Source of the DNA: Rhizobium sp. ASV8
GTDB lineage: Bacteria > Pseudomonadota > Alphaproteobacteria > Rhizobiales > Rhizobiaceae
DNA: 42,993 bases
Assembly (NCBI RefSeq): GCF_016429255.1
Contig: NZ_JAELUG010000053.1
Span: 1 to 42,993, forward strand
Reading direction: 5' to 3'
The notes under the pieces are model-generated. The model was given only the letters and a program-made list of their open reading frames with translations, did not search any database and was not told the origin of the DNA. Below are positions 17,166 through 25,355 of this stretch, one piece after another. How positions within the stretch are numbered: the stretch's first letter is position 1; every line of letters begins with the position of its first letter. A program made the position numbers and the translations under genes.

Positions 17166-18623
17166 ATGCGATATTGCCGTGACATGCACGGGTATGGCCA
17201 GACGCCACCGGCCGCGCAATGGCCTGATGATGCGCGCGTTGCCGTACAATTCGTCCTGAATTACGAAGAGGGTGGCGAGAACTGCGTGCTGCATGGCGAT
17301 GCGGCATCCGAGGCCTTTCTGTCGGAAATCGTCGGCGCTGCCCAATGGTCGGATCAGCGCCACTGGAACATGGAATCGATCTACGAATATGGCGCTCGCG
17401 CAGGCTTCTGGCGTCTGCATCGGCTGTTTACCGAAAAGCAGGTCCCGGTCACCGTCTATGGCGTCGCGACGGCTCTGCAACGTTCACCGGCGCAGGTCGC
17501 CGCCATGCTGGAGGCTGGTTGGGAAGTTGCTTCGCACGGCCTCAAATGGGTCGAGCACAAGGACATGGAACCGGAAGAGGAGCGGGCGGCGATCGCGCAA
17601 GCAGTGCGTCTGCACACGCTTGTCACCGGCACGCGGCCGCGCGGCTGGTATACCGGTCGCTGTTCCGTCAACACCGTCGATCTCGTTACGGAGGCCGGCG
17701 GCTTCGACTATATTTCCGACACCTATGCCGACGATCTTCCCTATTGGTACGAGCATGGCGGACGTCACCAGCTCATCATTCCCTATACGCTCGATGCCAA
17801 TGACATGCGTTTTGCGACGCCCCAGGGCTTCAACAGCGGCGACCAGTTCTTCAGCTATCTGAAGGATTCGTTTGATGCGCTTTATGCGGAAGGGAGTGCC
17901 GGCCTTCCGAAGATGATGAGTATCGGCCTGCACTGCCGGCTGATCGGGCGACCGGGCCGTGTCATGGCGCTGGCCCGCTTTATCGACTACGTCCAGAAGC
18001 ATGAGAAGGTCTGGATCGCGCGGCGTGTCGACATCGCCGAACATTGGGCCGCGACCCATCCGCCCAAGCCGGTTGCCGAGCGGCCCTCGCAGATGCCGGA
18101 AGCCGAGTTTGTCGAGCGCTTCGGCAGTGTTTTCGAACATTCGCCCTGGATCGCAAGGCGGGCCTTTGCCGGCGAGCTTTCACCGGCAAACGACACCGCC
18201 ATCGGCCTTCATGCCGCGCTCACTTTCCAGTTTCGTGCAGCCAGCGAAGACGAGCGGCTCGGTGTGCTCGTCGCCCACCCGGATCTCGCCGGCAAATTGG
18301 CGCAGGCCAAGCGCCTGACGGCAAGTTCGACCGAGGAGCAGGCATCCGCTGGCCTTGATGCGTTGACGGATGAGGAGCGCACGCGTTTCACCGAGCTAAA
18401 CGACCGTTATGTCGCAAAATTCGGCTTCCCCTTCATCATTGCCGTCCGCGACCATACGAAAACCGGGATCCTCGCTGCGTTCGAGACCAGGATAGAGAAC
18501 GACCGCGCCGACGAATTCGCCACTGCCTGCGGTCAGGTGGAGCGGATCGCACGCCTGCGGCTTGCCGCCATGCTTCCCGATGAGGGGGGCGAGCGACCGC
18601 GCGAACAGCGGCCTACGGCATGA
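17166..18623 (+). CDS. Fused allantoinase (PuuE) and OHCU decarboxylase (UraD)
   Basis: The 485-residue protein joins two enzymes. Residues 1-305 are a PuuE-type allantoinase of the polysaccharide deacetylase fold (MHGYGQTPPAAQWPDDARVA, GWEVASHGLKW, GWYTGRCSVNTVDLV, DDLPYWYE), opening allantoin to allantoate. Residues 310-480 are OHCU decarboxylase (EFVERFGSVFEHSPWIARRA, HPDLAGK at 371-377, KFGFPFI at 418-424), which makes S-allantoin. The fusion therefore carries two consecutive steps after UraH, in reversed order along the chain. The ATG at 17166 has GGAGGAG six bases upstream; the longer frame from 17112 lacks a ribosome site. It is followed 45 bases later by allA. Confidence 0.94.
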   Translation: MRYCRDMHGYGQTPPAAQWPDDARVAVQFVLNYEEGGENCVLHGDAASEAFLSEIVGAAQWSDQRHWNMESIYEYGARAGFWRLHRLFTEKQVPVTVYGVATALQRSPAQVAAMLEAGWEVASHGLKWVEHKDMEPEEERAAIAQAVRLHTLVTGTRPRGWYTGRCSVNTVDLVTEAGGFDYISDTYADDLPYWYEHGGRHQLIIPYTLDANDMRFATPQGFNSGDQFFSYLKDSFDALYAEGSAGLPKMMSIGLHCRLIGRPGRVMALARFIDYVQKHEKVWIARRVDIAEHWAATHPPKPVAERPSQMPEAEFVERFGSVFEHSPWIARRAFAGELSPANDTAIGLHAALTFQFRAASEDERLGVLVAHPDLAGKLAQAKRLTASSTEEQASAGLDALTDEERTRFTELNDRYVAKFGFPFIIAVRDHTKTGILAAFETRIENDRADEFATACGQVERIARLRLAAMLPDEGGERPREQRPTA

Positions 18624-18668
18624 AGGACGGATGCATGCATGGGAGCAACAGAGACGAGGAGAGCGTGA

Positions 18669-19154
18669 ATGAAAGTGATCGAAATTCAGCCGTTGACCAA
18701 CGCAGCCTTCTTTCCGTTTGGCGACGTCATCGAGATGGAAGGGGCATATAATTACCCCATCAATGCCGGAAAATGCGTGCGCTATCATGATCTGGCGAAG
18801 ATCGAGACAACGGGCGAAAAGGCACGCGCGATGATCAGCCTCTTGCGCGGCGAACCGTATGAGTTGCCGCTGGAGCTAAAAATGGTCGAGCGGCATCCCC
18901 TCGGCAGCCAGGCCTTCATACCGCTGACGGACTACCCGTTCCTCGTCGTCGTCGCCAAGGAGACGGCGAACGGACCGGCCGAACCATTGGCCTTCCGGAC
19001 GAAGCCGGGGCAGGGCGTCAATATCGGCCGCAATGTCTGGCATGGCATCCTGACGCCGCTCGACGGCCCCTCGGATTTCGCCGTGGTGGATCGCGGCGGC
19101 GAGGGCGTAAACCTCGAGGAACATTTCTTCGAGGAGCCATTCCTGATCCGCTAA
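18669..19154 (+). CDS. allA: Ureidoglycolate lyase
   Basis: AllA splits S-ureidoglycolate into glyoxylate and urea, the last ring-derived step before Gcl. The 161-residue length is normal. Family features are the N-terminal EIQPLTNAAFFPFGDVIE, MVERHPLGSQAFIPL, PFLVVVA, and the cupin-like GVNIGRNVWHGILTPL with DFAVVDR. The ATG at 18669 follows GAGGAGAGCGTGA. It is co-transcribed with the puuE-uraD fusion, and a strong terminator follows. The enzyme that would make its substrate from allantoate (AllC-type amidohydrolase or allantoicase) is not in the window. Confidence 0.94.
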   Translation: MKVIEIQPLTNAAFFPFGDVIEMEGAYNYPINAGKCVRYHDLAKIETTGEKARAMISLLRGEPYELPLELKMVERHPLGSQAFIPLTDYPFLVVVAKETANGPAEPLAFRTKPGQGVNIGRNVWHGILTPLDGPSDFAVVDRGGEGVNLEEHFFEEPFLIR

Positions 19155-19183
19155 GCGGAGTGGTGAGGAGTGAAAATCACAAG

Positions 19184-19210
19184 GGGCGCTGCGGTTGTAG
19201 CGCCCTTTTT
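19184..19210 (+). terminator. Rho-independent terminator after allA
   Basis: A 7-base stem GGGCGCT (19184-19190) and AGCGCCC (19199-19205) with an 8-base loop is followed by five T residues. It lies 30 bases after the allA stop. Confidence 0.85.
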
Positions 19211-19379
19211 CGTAAGGTGCTTTTCTTGTCCGGAATAGAAATGGTGGGCAATAGACCCGCCGGCCCCGTTTCCTTCCAGCTTTATCTGGAGGTTACCGCT
19301 TTGGTAGAGATCCCAAACGCACAGATAGATTAACTGCCAACTGCAAGTGCCAGCCGCGTCTGGATGACACCCAAAATGC

Positions 19380-19419
19380 AAAAAGGGCCGGGCCACCCCG
19401 TCGGATGGCCCGGCCCTTT
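19380..19419 (-). terminator. Terminator after the NCS2 permease gene
   Basis: A perfect 14-base stem joins AAAGGGCCGGGCCA (19382-19395) to TGGCCCGGCCCTTT (19406-19419) with a 10-base loop. Read on the minus strand it ends in a run of T (the A-run at 19380-19384), just past the permease stop. It can also act in the other direction as a backup for allA. Confidence 0.85.
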
Positions 19420-19433
19420 GAAATGCGTTGCTG

Positions 19434-20726
19434 TCAGTCTGCGAAGAAGGCGAAGCGGACGATGAACAGGGCCGCAACGATCTGCGTTGCCAGATGCAGC
19501 GTCGACCAGCGACCAGTGAAGACTTTCAGGACGACGTAGCTGATGAAGCCGAAGGCAAGACCGTTGGCGATCGAGTAGGTGAAGGGCATCGCAAGCGCGG
19601 TGAGGGCTGCAGGTGCTGCCTCCGTCAGATCATCCCATTCGATTTCCGTGAGCTCGCGCATCATCAGGCCGGCGACGTAAAGCAGAGCCGGAGCAGTCGC
19701 ATAAGCCGGAACCGAAGCGGCGAGCGGCGAGAAGAACAGGGCCGCGATGAAGAGCACGGCAATCGTCAGCGCCGTCAGGCCCGTACGGCCGCCAGCTTGA
19801 ACGCCCGAGGCGCTCTCGACATAGGCGGTGGTGCTGCTGGTGCCCATCAGGGAGCCAGCAACGATGGCCGCGCTATCGGCGAGCAGGGCTCGGCTTAGGC
19901 GGCTCGGCTTGCCTTCCTCGAGCAGCTTGGCGCGCTTGGCGACGCCGATCAGCGTGCCAGTGGCGTCGAAGACTTCGACCAGGACGAAGACGAGAATGAT
20001 ATGGACGAGGCCGCCATGCAGAGCACCGACGATGTCGAGCTGCAGGAAGGTCGGCAGCATCGAGGGCGGTGCCGAAACGATGCCGTGGAACTGGCTGACG
20101 CCGAAGATCCAGGAAAGGACGGTGACGGCGAGAATGCCGATCAGGATCGAGCCCTTCACCTTCATCGCATCGAGAACGGCGATGACGAAGAAGCCGAAGA
20201 TCGCGAGGAGCGGGCCGGTCTGCTTCAGATCACCGAGGCCGATGAGCGTCGCTTTGTTGGCAACGACGATGCCGGCGCTTTTCAGTGCGATGATTGCGAG
20301 AAACAGGCCGATACCGGCAGCGATAGCGCTTCTGAGCGAACGCGGGATACCGGCAATTAGCCAGCTGCGCACGCCGGTTACCGTCAAAAGGACGAAGATG
20401 GAGCCGGAGATGAAGACGGCACCGAGCGCCTGCTGCCAGGTAAAGCCCAGCGCTGCGACGACGGTGAAGGCGAAGAAGGCATTAAGTCCCATGCCGGGTG
20501 CCATGCCGATCGGCCAATTCGCGACGACACCCATGATGATCGAACCCAAGGCTGCGGCAAGACAGGTCGCAACGAAGATGGCATTCCGATCCATGCCGGT
20601 GGTCGACAGAATATCCGGATTGACGAAGATGATATAGGACATCGTCAGGAACGTCGTCACGCCTGCGATGAGTTCCGTGCGGACGGACGTGCCGTGCTCG
20701 CTTAGTTTGAAAAGCCGTTCAAGCAT
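19434..20726 (-). CDS. NCS2-family purine permease (AzgA/GhxP type)
   Basis: The 430-residue protein is an inner-membrane nucleobase:proton symporter with 12-14 predicted helices. It starts MLERLFKLSEHGTSVRTELI, as do the AzgA-like guanine, hypoxanthine and adenine permeases. Conserved segments are YIIFVNPDILS, APGMGLNAFFAF, VEVFDATGTLIGVA and GTSSTTAYVESASGVQAGGRTG. The ATG at 20726 has GGGAGGAACA in front; a TTG start at 20738 would put the ribosome site inside the gene. It ends the purine block, facing allA, and would supply guanine or hypoxanthine to GuaD and xanthine dehydrogenase. The exact substrate cannot be told from sequence alone. Confidence 0.9.
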   Translation of the reverse strand: MLERLFKLSEHGTSVRTELIAGVTTFLTMSYIIFVNPDILSTTGMDRNAIFVATCLAAALGSIIMGVVANWPIGMAPGMGLNAFFAFTVVAALGFTWQQALGAVFISGSIFVLLTVTGVRSWLIAGIPRSLRSAIAAGIGLFLAIIALKSAGIVVANKATLIGLGDLKQTGPLLAIFGFFVIAVLDAMKVKGSILIGILAVTVLSWIFGVSQFHGIVSAPPSMLPTFLQLDIVGALHGGLVHIILVFVLVEVFDATGTLIGVAKRAKLLEEGKPSRLSRALLADSAAIVAGSLMGTSSTTAYVESASGVQAGGRTGLTALTIAVLFIAALFFSPLAASVPAYATAPALLYVAGLMMRELTEIEWDDLTEAAPAALTALAMPFTYSIANGLAFGFISYVVLKVFTGRWSTLHLATQIVAALFIVRFAFFAD

Positions 20727-21198
20727 TGTTCCTCCCAAAGCGTTCCCGACGCTCGTGAAATCAAGGGGCTCGCCTGCATCTCCTCCGATGCCGGCCGCGA
20801 GAAGCGCTCATAAACGCTCCGTAGCGAAGGTGGATTGTGCGCTGTTAATGGGTTTGGATGCTAGAGCCGGATTTCCCCGCAATTCGCGAAAGACATTCTA
20901 ATTTTTCGCACTATTTCCGCGGGTATTGCGATCGATCTGAGGCCGATCGATCACTGCAAGGCCGGTGTCCTTGCAGGCGATATCGCCCAATTACGGGAGC
21001 GGGCAAGACTGTTATCAGTCATATCTATAGCGGGACTGTGACAAAGCCAACCTATTTCGCGTCGCACTGCGAAACCGTGATCACTCGTTGCCGGGTGAGA
21101 GCGGCAAGGAATGACGTTTATTCATCTCGCTGCCGCGAATGTTCCGCATCCGCAGCACCGAGAGACTCGTGTCAGGCAGAATCGGTCGTCACCGTCGA
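20727..21198. other. Long intergenic region, leader of the NCS2 gene; no gene supported
   Basis: These 472 bases lie between the permease start and the RuBisCO-like gene stop, both on the minus strand. Plus-strand frames up to 116 residues have atypical composition and no recognisable family. The stretch upstream of the permease is AT-rich at about 20880-20915 and could hold its promoter, leaving a leader of 150 bases or more. A short inverted repeat TTTCGC/GCGAAA (21055-21060, 21069-21074) and two copies of GATCGATC near 20930-20953 are visible. I could not assign a known riboswitch class. Confidence 0.4.
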
Positions 21199-22317
21199 TC
21201 AGGCATAAACAGCATCGAACAGGCGTTGGCAGGCCTCCACCAGATTGCCGGTCTCCAGCAGGGCGCCTCCGACCAGGTACATGATGTCGTTGCCATACGC
21301 CGCACGCATCTCGCCCACTCTGTTCAACGTCATGCCGCCGCCGGGTGCTGGTACGATGGCTTTCAGTCCACCCAGTTCAACAGCGCAGGCACTGGCGATG
21401 GATAGGCATTCCTCGCGGGTGAAACCGAAGCGACCACCGAAATTCGGATAGATGACGGCGTCCGCACCCATCAGCCGATGAAGGGTTCCGAAGAAAGCGC
21501 GATGGGTAAATCCACAGTCGGGCGAAACCACATTGGCGCCCGCAAAGGCTGGATGCGAGATGAGAGGCAAGCTGAAATCCGGATCGGCCGCGAGGGTGCG
21601 AATGACATCGTAGCCGGCCAGCGCCGGCGCAATCATGACGCCGCCGGCACCGGCTTCCTGAGCCTGCATGGCTCGGTCGATGATCGCATTGGCCGGACCA
21701 GTGATATTGGGCACGAAGCTCGTTTTTCCGCCGCTCTTGGCGTTGGCTTCGCCGACGGCGTCCACACAGGCCCGCAACCGTTCGCCAAACGGCGACGCCT
21801 TCTGATCGACGAGGCCGTGATCATCCTTGACGTAATGCATCCCGCCAAGCGCGAAATCATGGGCCAGACGGGCGAGTTCCTTTGTCGAGAGGCCGACCGG
21901 CTTGATCGCCGACATCAGCAAGGGCGTTTCGCCAACGCCGGCGCGGGCGCGCAATCCTGTGATGCCATGCCGTGGACCCTTGCAGAGATCGAGGATGCCG
22001 GGCGAAAGACCGATATCCTCCACCTTCAAACCAGGTTTGATGGAGCTGTTGCCGAAGACAATATTGAGAAATTGCGGGAAATCGCCGCCAATATCGTCTT
22101 CGGAATAGGAGATGGTTGCAAGGAAGCCCTGCCGCCCATCTCTATCGTCATCCAGGGCCTCCAGCCGGCCGAGGATTTCGTCTTCGACATAGCCTTTCGG
22201 CACGACATGGCGCGGAATTTCGACGGTCTGTTCAAGCGCGACGTCGAGGGCACGCTTGCGTGCCTCTTCAACATCCTCCGTCCGGATGAAATAGGTGACG
22301 GTAAAGCGCGGGGACAT
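21199..22317 (-). CDS. RuBisCO-like protein (type IV)
   Basis: This 372-residue protein is a form IV RuBisCO homologue and not a CO2-fixing enzyme. The lysine that acts as general base in RuBisCO is kept (K139 in AIKPVGLS), but the second lysine of KPKLGLS is lost. The carbamylated lysine and following acids appear as KDDH at 164-167, so the third metal ligand (Glu in RuBisCO) is histidine. The loop-6 lysine is absent, and NFGGRFG at 292-298 stands in its place. Phosphate-binding glycines survive (APGGGMT 324-330, LVGGALLE 348-355). Metal-dependent enolisation of a sugar phosphate is likely; the R. rubrum relative isomerises 5-methylthioribulose 1-phosphate. It is last in the operon, its ATG overlapping the previous stop by one base. 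Confidence 0.93.
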   Translation of the reverse strand: MSPRFTVTYFIRTEDVEEARKRALDVALEQTVEIPRHVVPKGYVEDEILGRLEALDDDRDGRQGFLATISYSEDDIGGDFPQFLNIVFGNSSIKPGLKVEDIGLSPGILDLCKGPRHGITGLRARAGVGETPLLMSAIKPVGLSTKELARLAHDFALGGMHYVKDDHGLVDQKASPFGERLRACVDAVGEANAKSGGKTSFVPNITGPANAIIDRAMQAQEAGAGGVMIAPALAGYDVIRTLAADPDFSLPLISHPAFAGANVVSPDCGFTHRAFFGTLHRLMGADAVIYPNFGGRFGFTREECLSIASACAVELGGLKAIVPAPGGGMTLNRVGEMRAAYGNDIMYLVGGALLETGNLVEACQRLFDAVYA

Positions 22318-23318
22318 CAGAGTGCCTCGGCTTTCTGCGCGGAATGAACGTGATCGAGACGGACCTCTGCCAGTTCATCTTCCCCGATGGCAAGCGGTTT
22401 ACCGAGGAGCTGTTCTATGGCTCCGACCAGCGCGCTGGCGTCAAGTCCGTATTTCTTCATCAAATATGGTTTGGAAGCGCCATGCGCAAAGGTGTCGTTG
22501 AGGCCGAGGCGCTTCAGCTTGATGCCGATGCCTTCTTCGGCGAGGATCTCCGCAACCAGCGAGCCTAGGCCGCCGACGATCGTGTGGTTCTCGAGCGTGA
22601 CGACGCCTTTCTTGCCGCGGGCGGCCTTCAGCAGGCCATCACGGTCGAACGGCTTCAACGTCGAGGCGTGCAGGTGATGAACGCCAACCCCGCGCGCCTT
22701 GAGCGGCCCGCTCGCGCGCAGTGCTTCCTCCGTGCAAACACCGGAACTGACAACGAGGATGTCGTCGCCTTCGGAGAGCGTACGCAGCCGGTTGAATTCG
22801 AAAGGCGTCGAAAAGAGGCGCGGCACCTCGCCGCGCAGGACGCGGACATAGACGGGGCCATCTATGGCGTCCGCGACTTCGAGCACGGTTTCGACTTCCG
22901 TTGCATCGCCGGTTTCAAGCACGGTCATGTTCGGCACGGCACGCATGACGGCAATGTCTTCGATCGCCTGGTGGGTGATGCCGCCCGGCGTCGTAATGCC
23001 AGGCAGAAAACCCATGAGCCGGACCTTGCGGTTGGAATAGGCGATGGAATTGATCAGCTGATCGTAGGGACGGCGATAGAGAAACACCGAGAACGTGTGC
23101 AGGAACGGGCGATAGCCCTGCATTGCAAGGCCGCCGGCAAAGGACAGCATATTCTGCTCGGCCATGCCGAGCGTCAGAAACTGCTCCGGATGCCGGTCAC
23201 GGAAGCCGTCGACCTCGCAGGAGGAGGTAAGATCCGCCGAAAGGCAAAGCACTTCCGGCCGCGCGACCGCAAAGGTTTCGAACGCCTTGGCATAGGGACG
23301 GTTGACGATCTCGACCAT
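22317..23318 (-). CDS. Transketolase, C-terminal subunit (pyrimidine-binding)
   Basis: This 333-residue protein is the second half of a split transketolase, carrying the pyrimidine-binding domain and the C-terminal domain. The cofactor-activating glutamate is E54 in TLGMAEQNMLSFA, and GGITHQAIEDIAVMR is the conserved substrate-side segment. It begins MVEIVNRPYAKAFETFA at 23318, two bases after the N-terminal subunit stops; the longer frame to 23561 reads through the preceding gene in another frame and is rejected. Split transketolases of this kind often serve dedicated sugar pathways rather than the pentose phosphate cycle, for example apulose-4-phosphate transketolase. Here the partner genes suggest a ketose phosphate made from an imported sugar. 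Confidence 0.92.
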   Translation of the reverse strand: MVEIVNRPYAKAFETFAVARPEVLCLSADLTSSCEVDGFRDRHPEQFLTLGMAEQNMLSFAGGLAMQGYRPFLHTFSVFLYRRPYDQLINSIAYSNRKVRLMGFLPGITTPGGITHQAIEDIAVMRAVPNMTVLETGDATEVETVLEVADAIDGPVYVRVLRGEVPRLFSTPFEFNRLRTLSEGDDILVVSSGVCTEEALRASGPLKARGVGVHHLHASTLKPFDRDGLLKAARGKKGVVTLENHTIVGGLGSLVAEILAEEGIGIKLKRLGLNDTFAHGASKPYLMKKYGLDASALVGAIEQLLGKPLAIGEDELAEVRLDHVHSAQKAEAL

Positions 23319-23320
23319 GT

Positions 23321-24256
23321 TCAGGTCCTTTCCACTGCGTTCATGTCGATGCCAAGCTCGGCGGCCAGTGCCGCCTGCATTTCCAGCCGCTCGTCCGCGC
23401 TCTTGAAGCGAACATAATGCAGTCGCGGGAAGCGCTTCTTGAGGAAGTTCATGCCCTGATAGGGTGAGGTATTGGCGAGGATCACCAGCGGCTTGCCGGC
23501 TTCCGCGCTTTCGGCTGCCTGCCGCATGGCGTCGAGGTCGTGACCATCGACCGAGCGGCATGTCACGCCAAAGGCGCCGACGCGCGCGGCGAGATCGCCA
23601 AGGTCAAGCACGGAAGACATGGCGCCATCGCATTGCTGACGGTTGACGTCGACGATGACGCGGATGTTGTCGATGCGATGATAGGCCATCGCCGCAAGGC
23701 ATTCCCAGGTCTGGCCCTCTTGGAATTCTCCATCCGACATATAGACCCAGACCTTGCCCGGCTCGCCTTTCTTCTGTCGTGCCCAGGCGACGCCCGATGC
23801 CATGGAAAGGCCCTGGGCCAGCGACCCGGTCGTCACCTCCATGCCCGGACTATGTTCGGCGCCTATCATCTCCACGGAGCCGCCATCCTTGTTGAAGTGG
23901 TCGAGCGCATGTTCGTCCATCCGCCCCGTCTCGATCAGCGCGGAGTAGATCACCAACGCGTAGTGTGCGGGTGAAATGAACAAGCGGTCGAACTCGGGTG
24001 CGAACGGACCGTGATAGCCCGCGCCCGTGAAAGCGTCCGGATTGTGGGCCGAAGGCACGCCACGGAAGGGAAGCGGCACTTTCGGAAGCGTCGGTTCGCC
24101 GAGCTTCAGGAACTCGTTATAGAGGAGGGCGAGGCTCTCGGCGGCCGAGCAAGCCTGGCTCAGATAGCCACCATTGTTCTTCATCGTGTGGAAGAAGACG
24201 CGACGGCGAATTCCAAGTGCAATATCTTCCGTGGATTTCTGATTGGAGAGGGTCAT
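23321..24256 (-). CDS. Transketolase, N-terminal subunit (ThDP-binding)
   Basis: This 311-residue protein is the diphosphate-binding half of a split transketolase. The ThDP/Mg motif runs from SDGEFQEGQTWE (174-185) to VDVNRQQCDG (202-211). The first glycine of the usual GDG is serine here. GSLAQGLSMASGVAWA (144-159) is typical. A region before residue 95 is longer than in standard split transketolases, and the usual SKGHA reads SPAHYA, so the sugar site is probably altered. The ATG at 24256 has GGAG nine bases upstream. It lies four bases after the MtnA-like gene and two before the C-terminal subunit. Confidence 0.92.
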   Translation of the reverse strand: MTLSNQKSTEDIALGIRRRVFFHTMKNNGGYLSQACSAAESLALLYNEFLKLGEPTLPKVPLPFRGVPSAHNPDAFTGAGYHGPFAPEFDRLFISPAHYALVIYSALIETGRMDEHALDHFNKDGGSVEMIGAEHSPGMEVTTGSLAQGLSMASGVAWARQKKGEPGKVWVYMSDGEFQEGQTWECLAAMAYHRIDNIRVIVDVNRQQCDGAMSSVLDLGDLAARVGAFGVTCRSVDGHDLDAMRQAAESAEAGKPLVILANTSPYQGMNFLKKRFPRLHYVRFKSADERLEMQAALAAELGIDMNAVERT

Positions 24257-24260
24257 CGTC

Positions 24261-25355
24261 TCAGCTCCGTTCGGGAAAAAGGGCCTTCAGACCTTCCGGC
24301 GACGGCGTCGCGATGCCGCGTTCCGTTATCAGGCCGGTGATCAGGCGGGCAGGCGTGACGTCGAAGGCGGGATTTGCCGCAGGACTTCCTTCAGGCGAGA
24401 TGCGAACGCTCGCAATCGAACCATCCCGTGCTTTGCCCTGAACGAAGCTGACTTCGTCCGCGGATCGCTCCTCGATCGGGATTTCCTTGATGCCGTCGTG
24501 AACCGTCCAGTCGATGGTCGGTGACGGCAATGCGACGTAGAAGGGCACGCCATTGTCGCGGGCGGCAAGCGCCTTGAGGTAGGTTCCAATCTTGTTGCAC
24601 ACATCGCCGTTTGCCGTTGTCCGGTCGGTTCCAACGATCACCATGTCGATATCGCCATGCTGCATCAGGTGGCCGCCGGCATTGTCGACGATCAGCGTGT
24701 GCGGCACGCCATGGCCGTTCATCTCCCAGGCTGTGAGGTAGGCGCCCTGGTTGCGCGGACGGGTTTCGTCGACATAGACGTGGACGGGGATGCCTTCTTC
24801 CGTCGCCATATAGATCGGCGCTGTTGCGGTGCCGTAGTCGACCGTCGCGAGCCAGCCGGCATTGCAATGGGTAAGGATGCGGACAGGTTCGCCCGCCTTC
24901 TTTTTCGCGGCGATCTCGCGGATGACCTTCAAGCCATTCGCGCCGATCGCGCGGTTGAGCTGGACATCTTCTTCGGCAATTTCGGCGGCACGCTTGTAGG
25001 CGGCTTCAGCGCGTGTGCCTTCTGCTAGCGGACGCAGGTGTTCGCGCATGGCGTTCAGCGCCCAGCGCAGGTTGATGGCGGTCGGGCGCGTTTCGTTGAG
25101 CTCTTCCCAGACGGCGTCGAGATGCGCGTTGGAAGGGTCCTTTGCCATGGCGATGGCAACGCCATAGGCGGCGGTGACACCGATTAGCGGCGCGCCGCGC
25201 ACCCACATGTCACGGATGGCAACGGCGACGTCATCAACGGTCTTCAGCGTGACGACCCTGAATTCATGCGGCAGCCAGCGTTGGTCGATAATATCGACCG
25301 AGCGGCCGTCCTCGTTGAGCCAGATCGTATGGTAATGGCGTTCTCCGACTTTCAA
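24261..25355 (-). CDS. mtnA: MtnA-like aldose-1-phosphate isomerase (methylthioribose-1-phosphate isomerase family)
   Basis: MtnA converts 5-methylthioribose 1-phosphate to 5-methylthioribulose 1-phosphate; homologues accept 5-deoxyribose 1-phosphate and related sugars. The 364-residue product belongs to the eIF2B-like family. The active-site cysteine C164 is in THCNAG and the aspartate D244 in VGTDRTTANGDVCNKIGT, and MWVRGAPLIGVTAAYG binds the phosphate. All catalytic positions are kept, so an aldose 1-phosphate to ketose 1-phosphate reaction is well supported; the actual sugar is not. It overlaps the kinase gene by four bases (ATGA at 25352-25355). There is no methylthioadenosine phosphorylase or nucleosidase nearby, so it may not serve methionine salvage. 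Confidence 0.9.
   Translation of the reverse strand: MKVGERHYHTIWLNEDGRSVDIIDQRWLPHEFRVVTLKTVDDVAVAIRDMWVRGAPLIGVTAAYGVAIAMAKDPSNAHLDAVWEELNETRPTAINLRWALNAMREHLRPLAEGTRAEAAYKRAAEIAEEDVQLNRAIGANGLKVIREIAAKKKAGEPVRILTHCNAGWLATVDYGTATAPIYMATEEGIPVHVYVDETRPRNQGAYLTAWEMNGHGVPHTLIVDNAGGHLMQHGDIDMVIVGTDRTTANGDVCNKIGTYLKALAARDNGVPFYVALPSPTIDWTVHDGIKEIPIEERSADEVSFVQGKARDGSIASVRISPEGSPAANPAFDVTPARLITGLITERGIATPSPEGLKALFPERS

Noticed and set aside
20858..21208. Plus-strand frame of 116 codons
   Set aside because: Its product is rich in Arg, Cys and Ser with no domain, no ribosome site and no neighbours on that strand; it is treated as intergenic.
21199..22317. True CO2-fixing RuBisCO
   Set aside because: It is about 100 residues shorter than form I/II large subunits, lacks the loop-6 lysine and the second active-site lysine, and has histidine at the third metal ligand. 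No phosphoribulokinase is nearby.
22317..23561. Longer transketolase C-subunit of 414 residues
   Set aside because: The extra 81 residues are translated from the N-subunit gene in another frame and have no family similarity; the ATG at 23318 gives the normal start.
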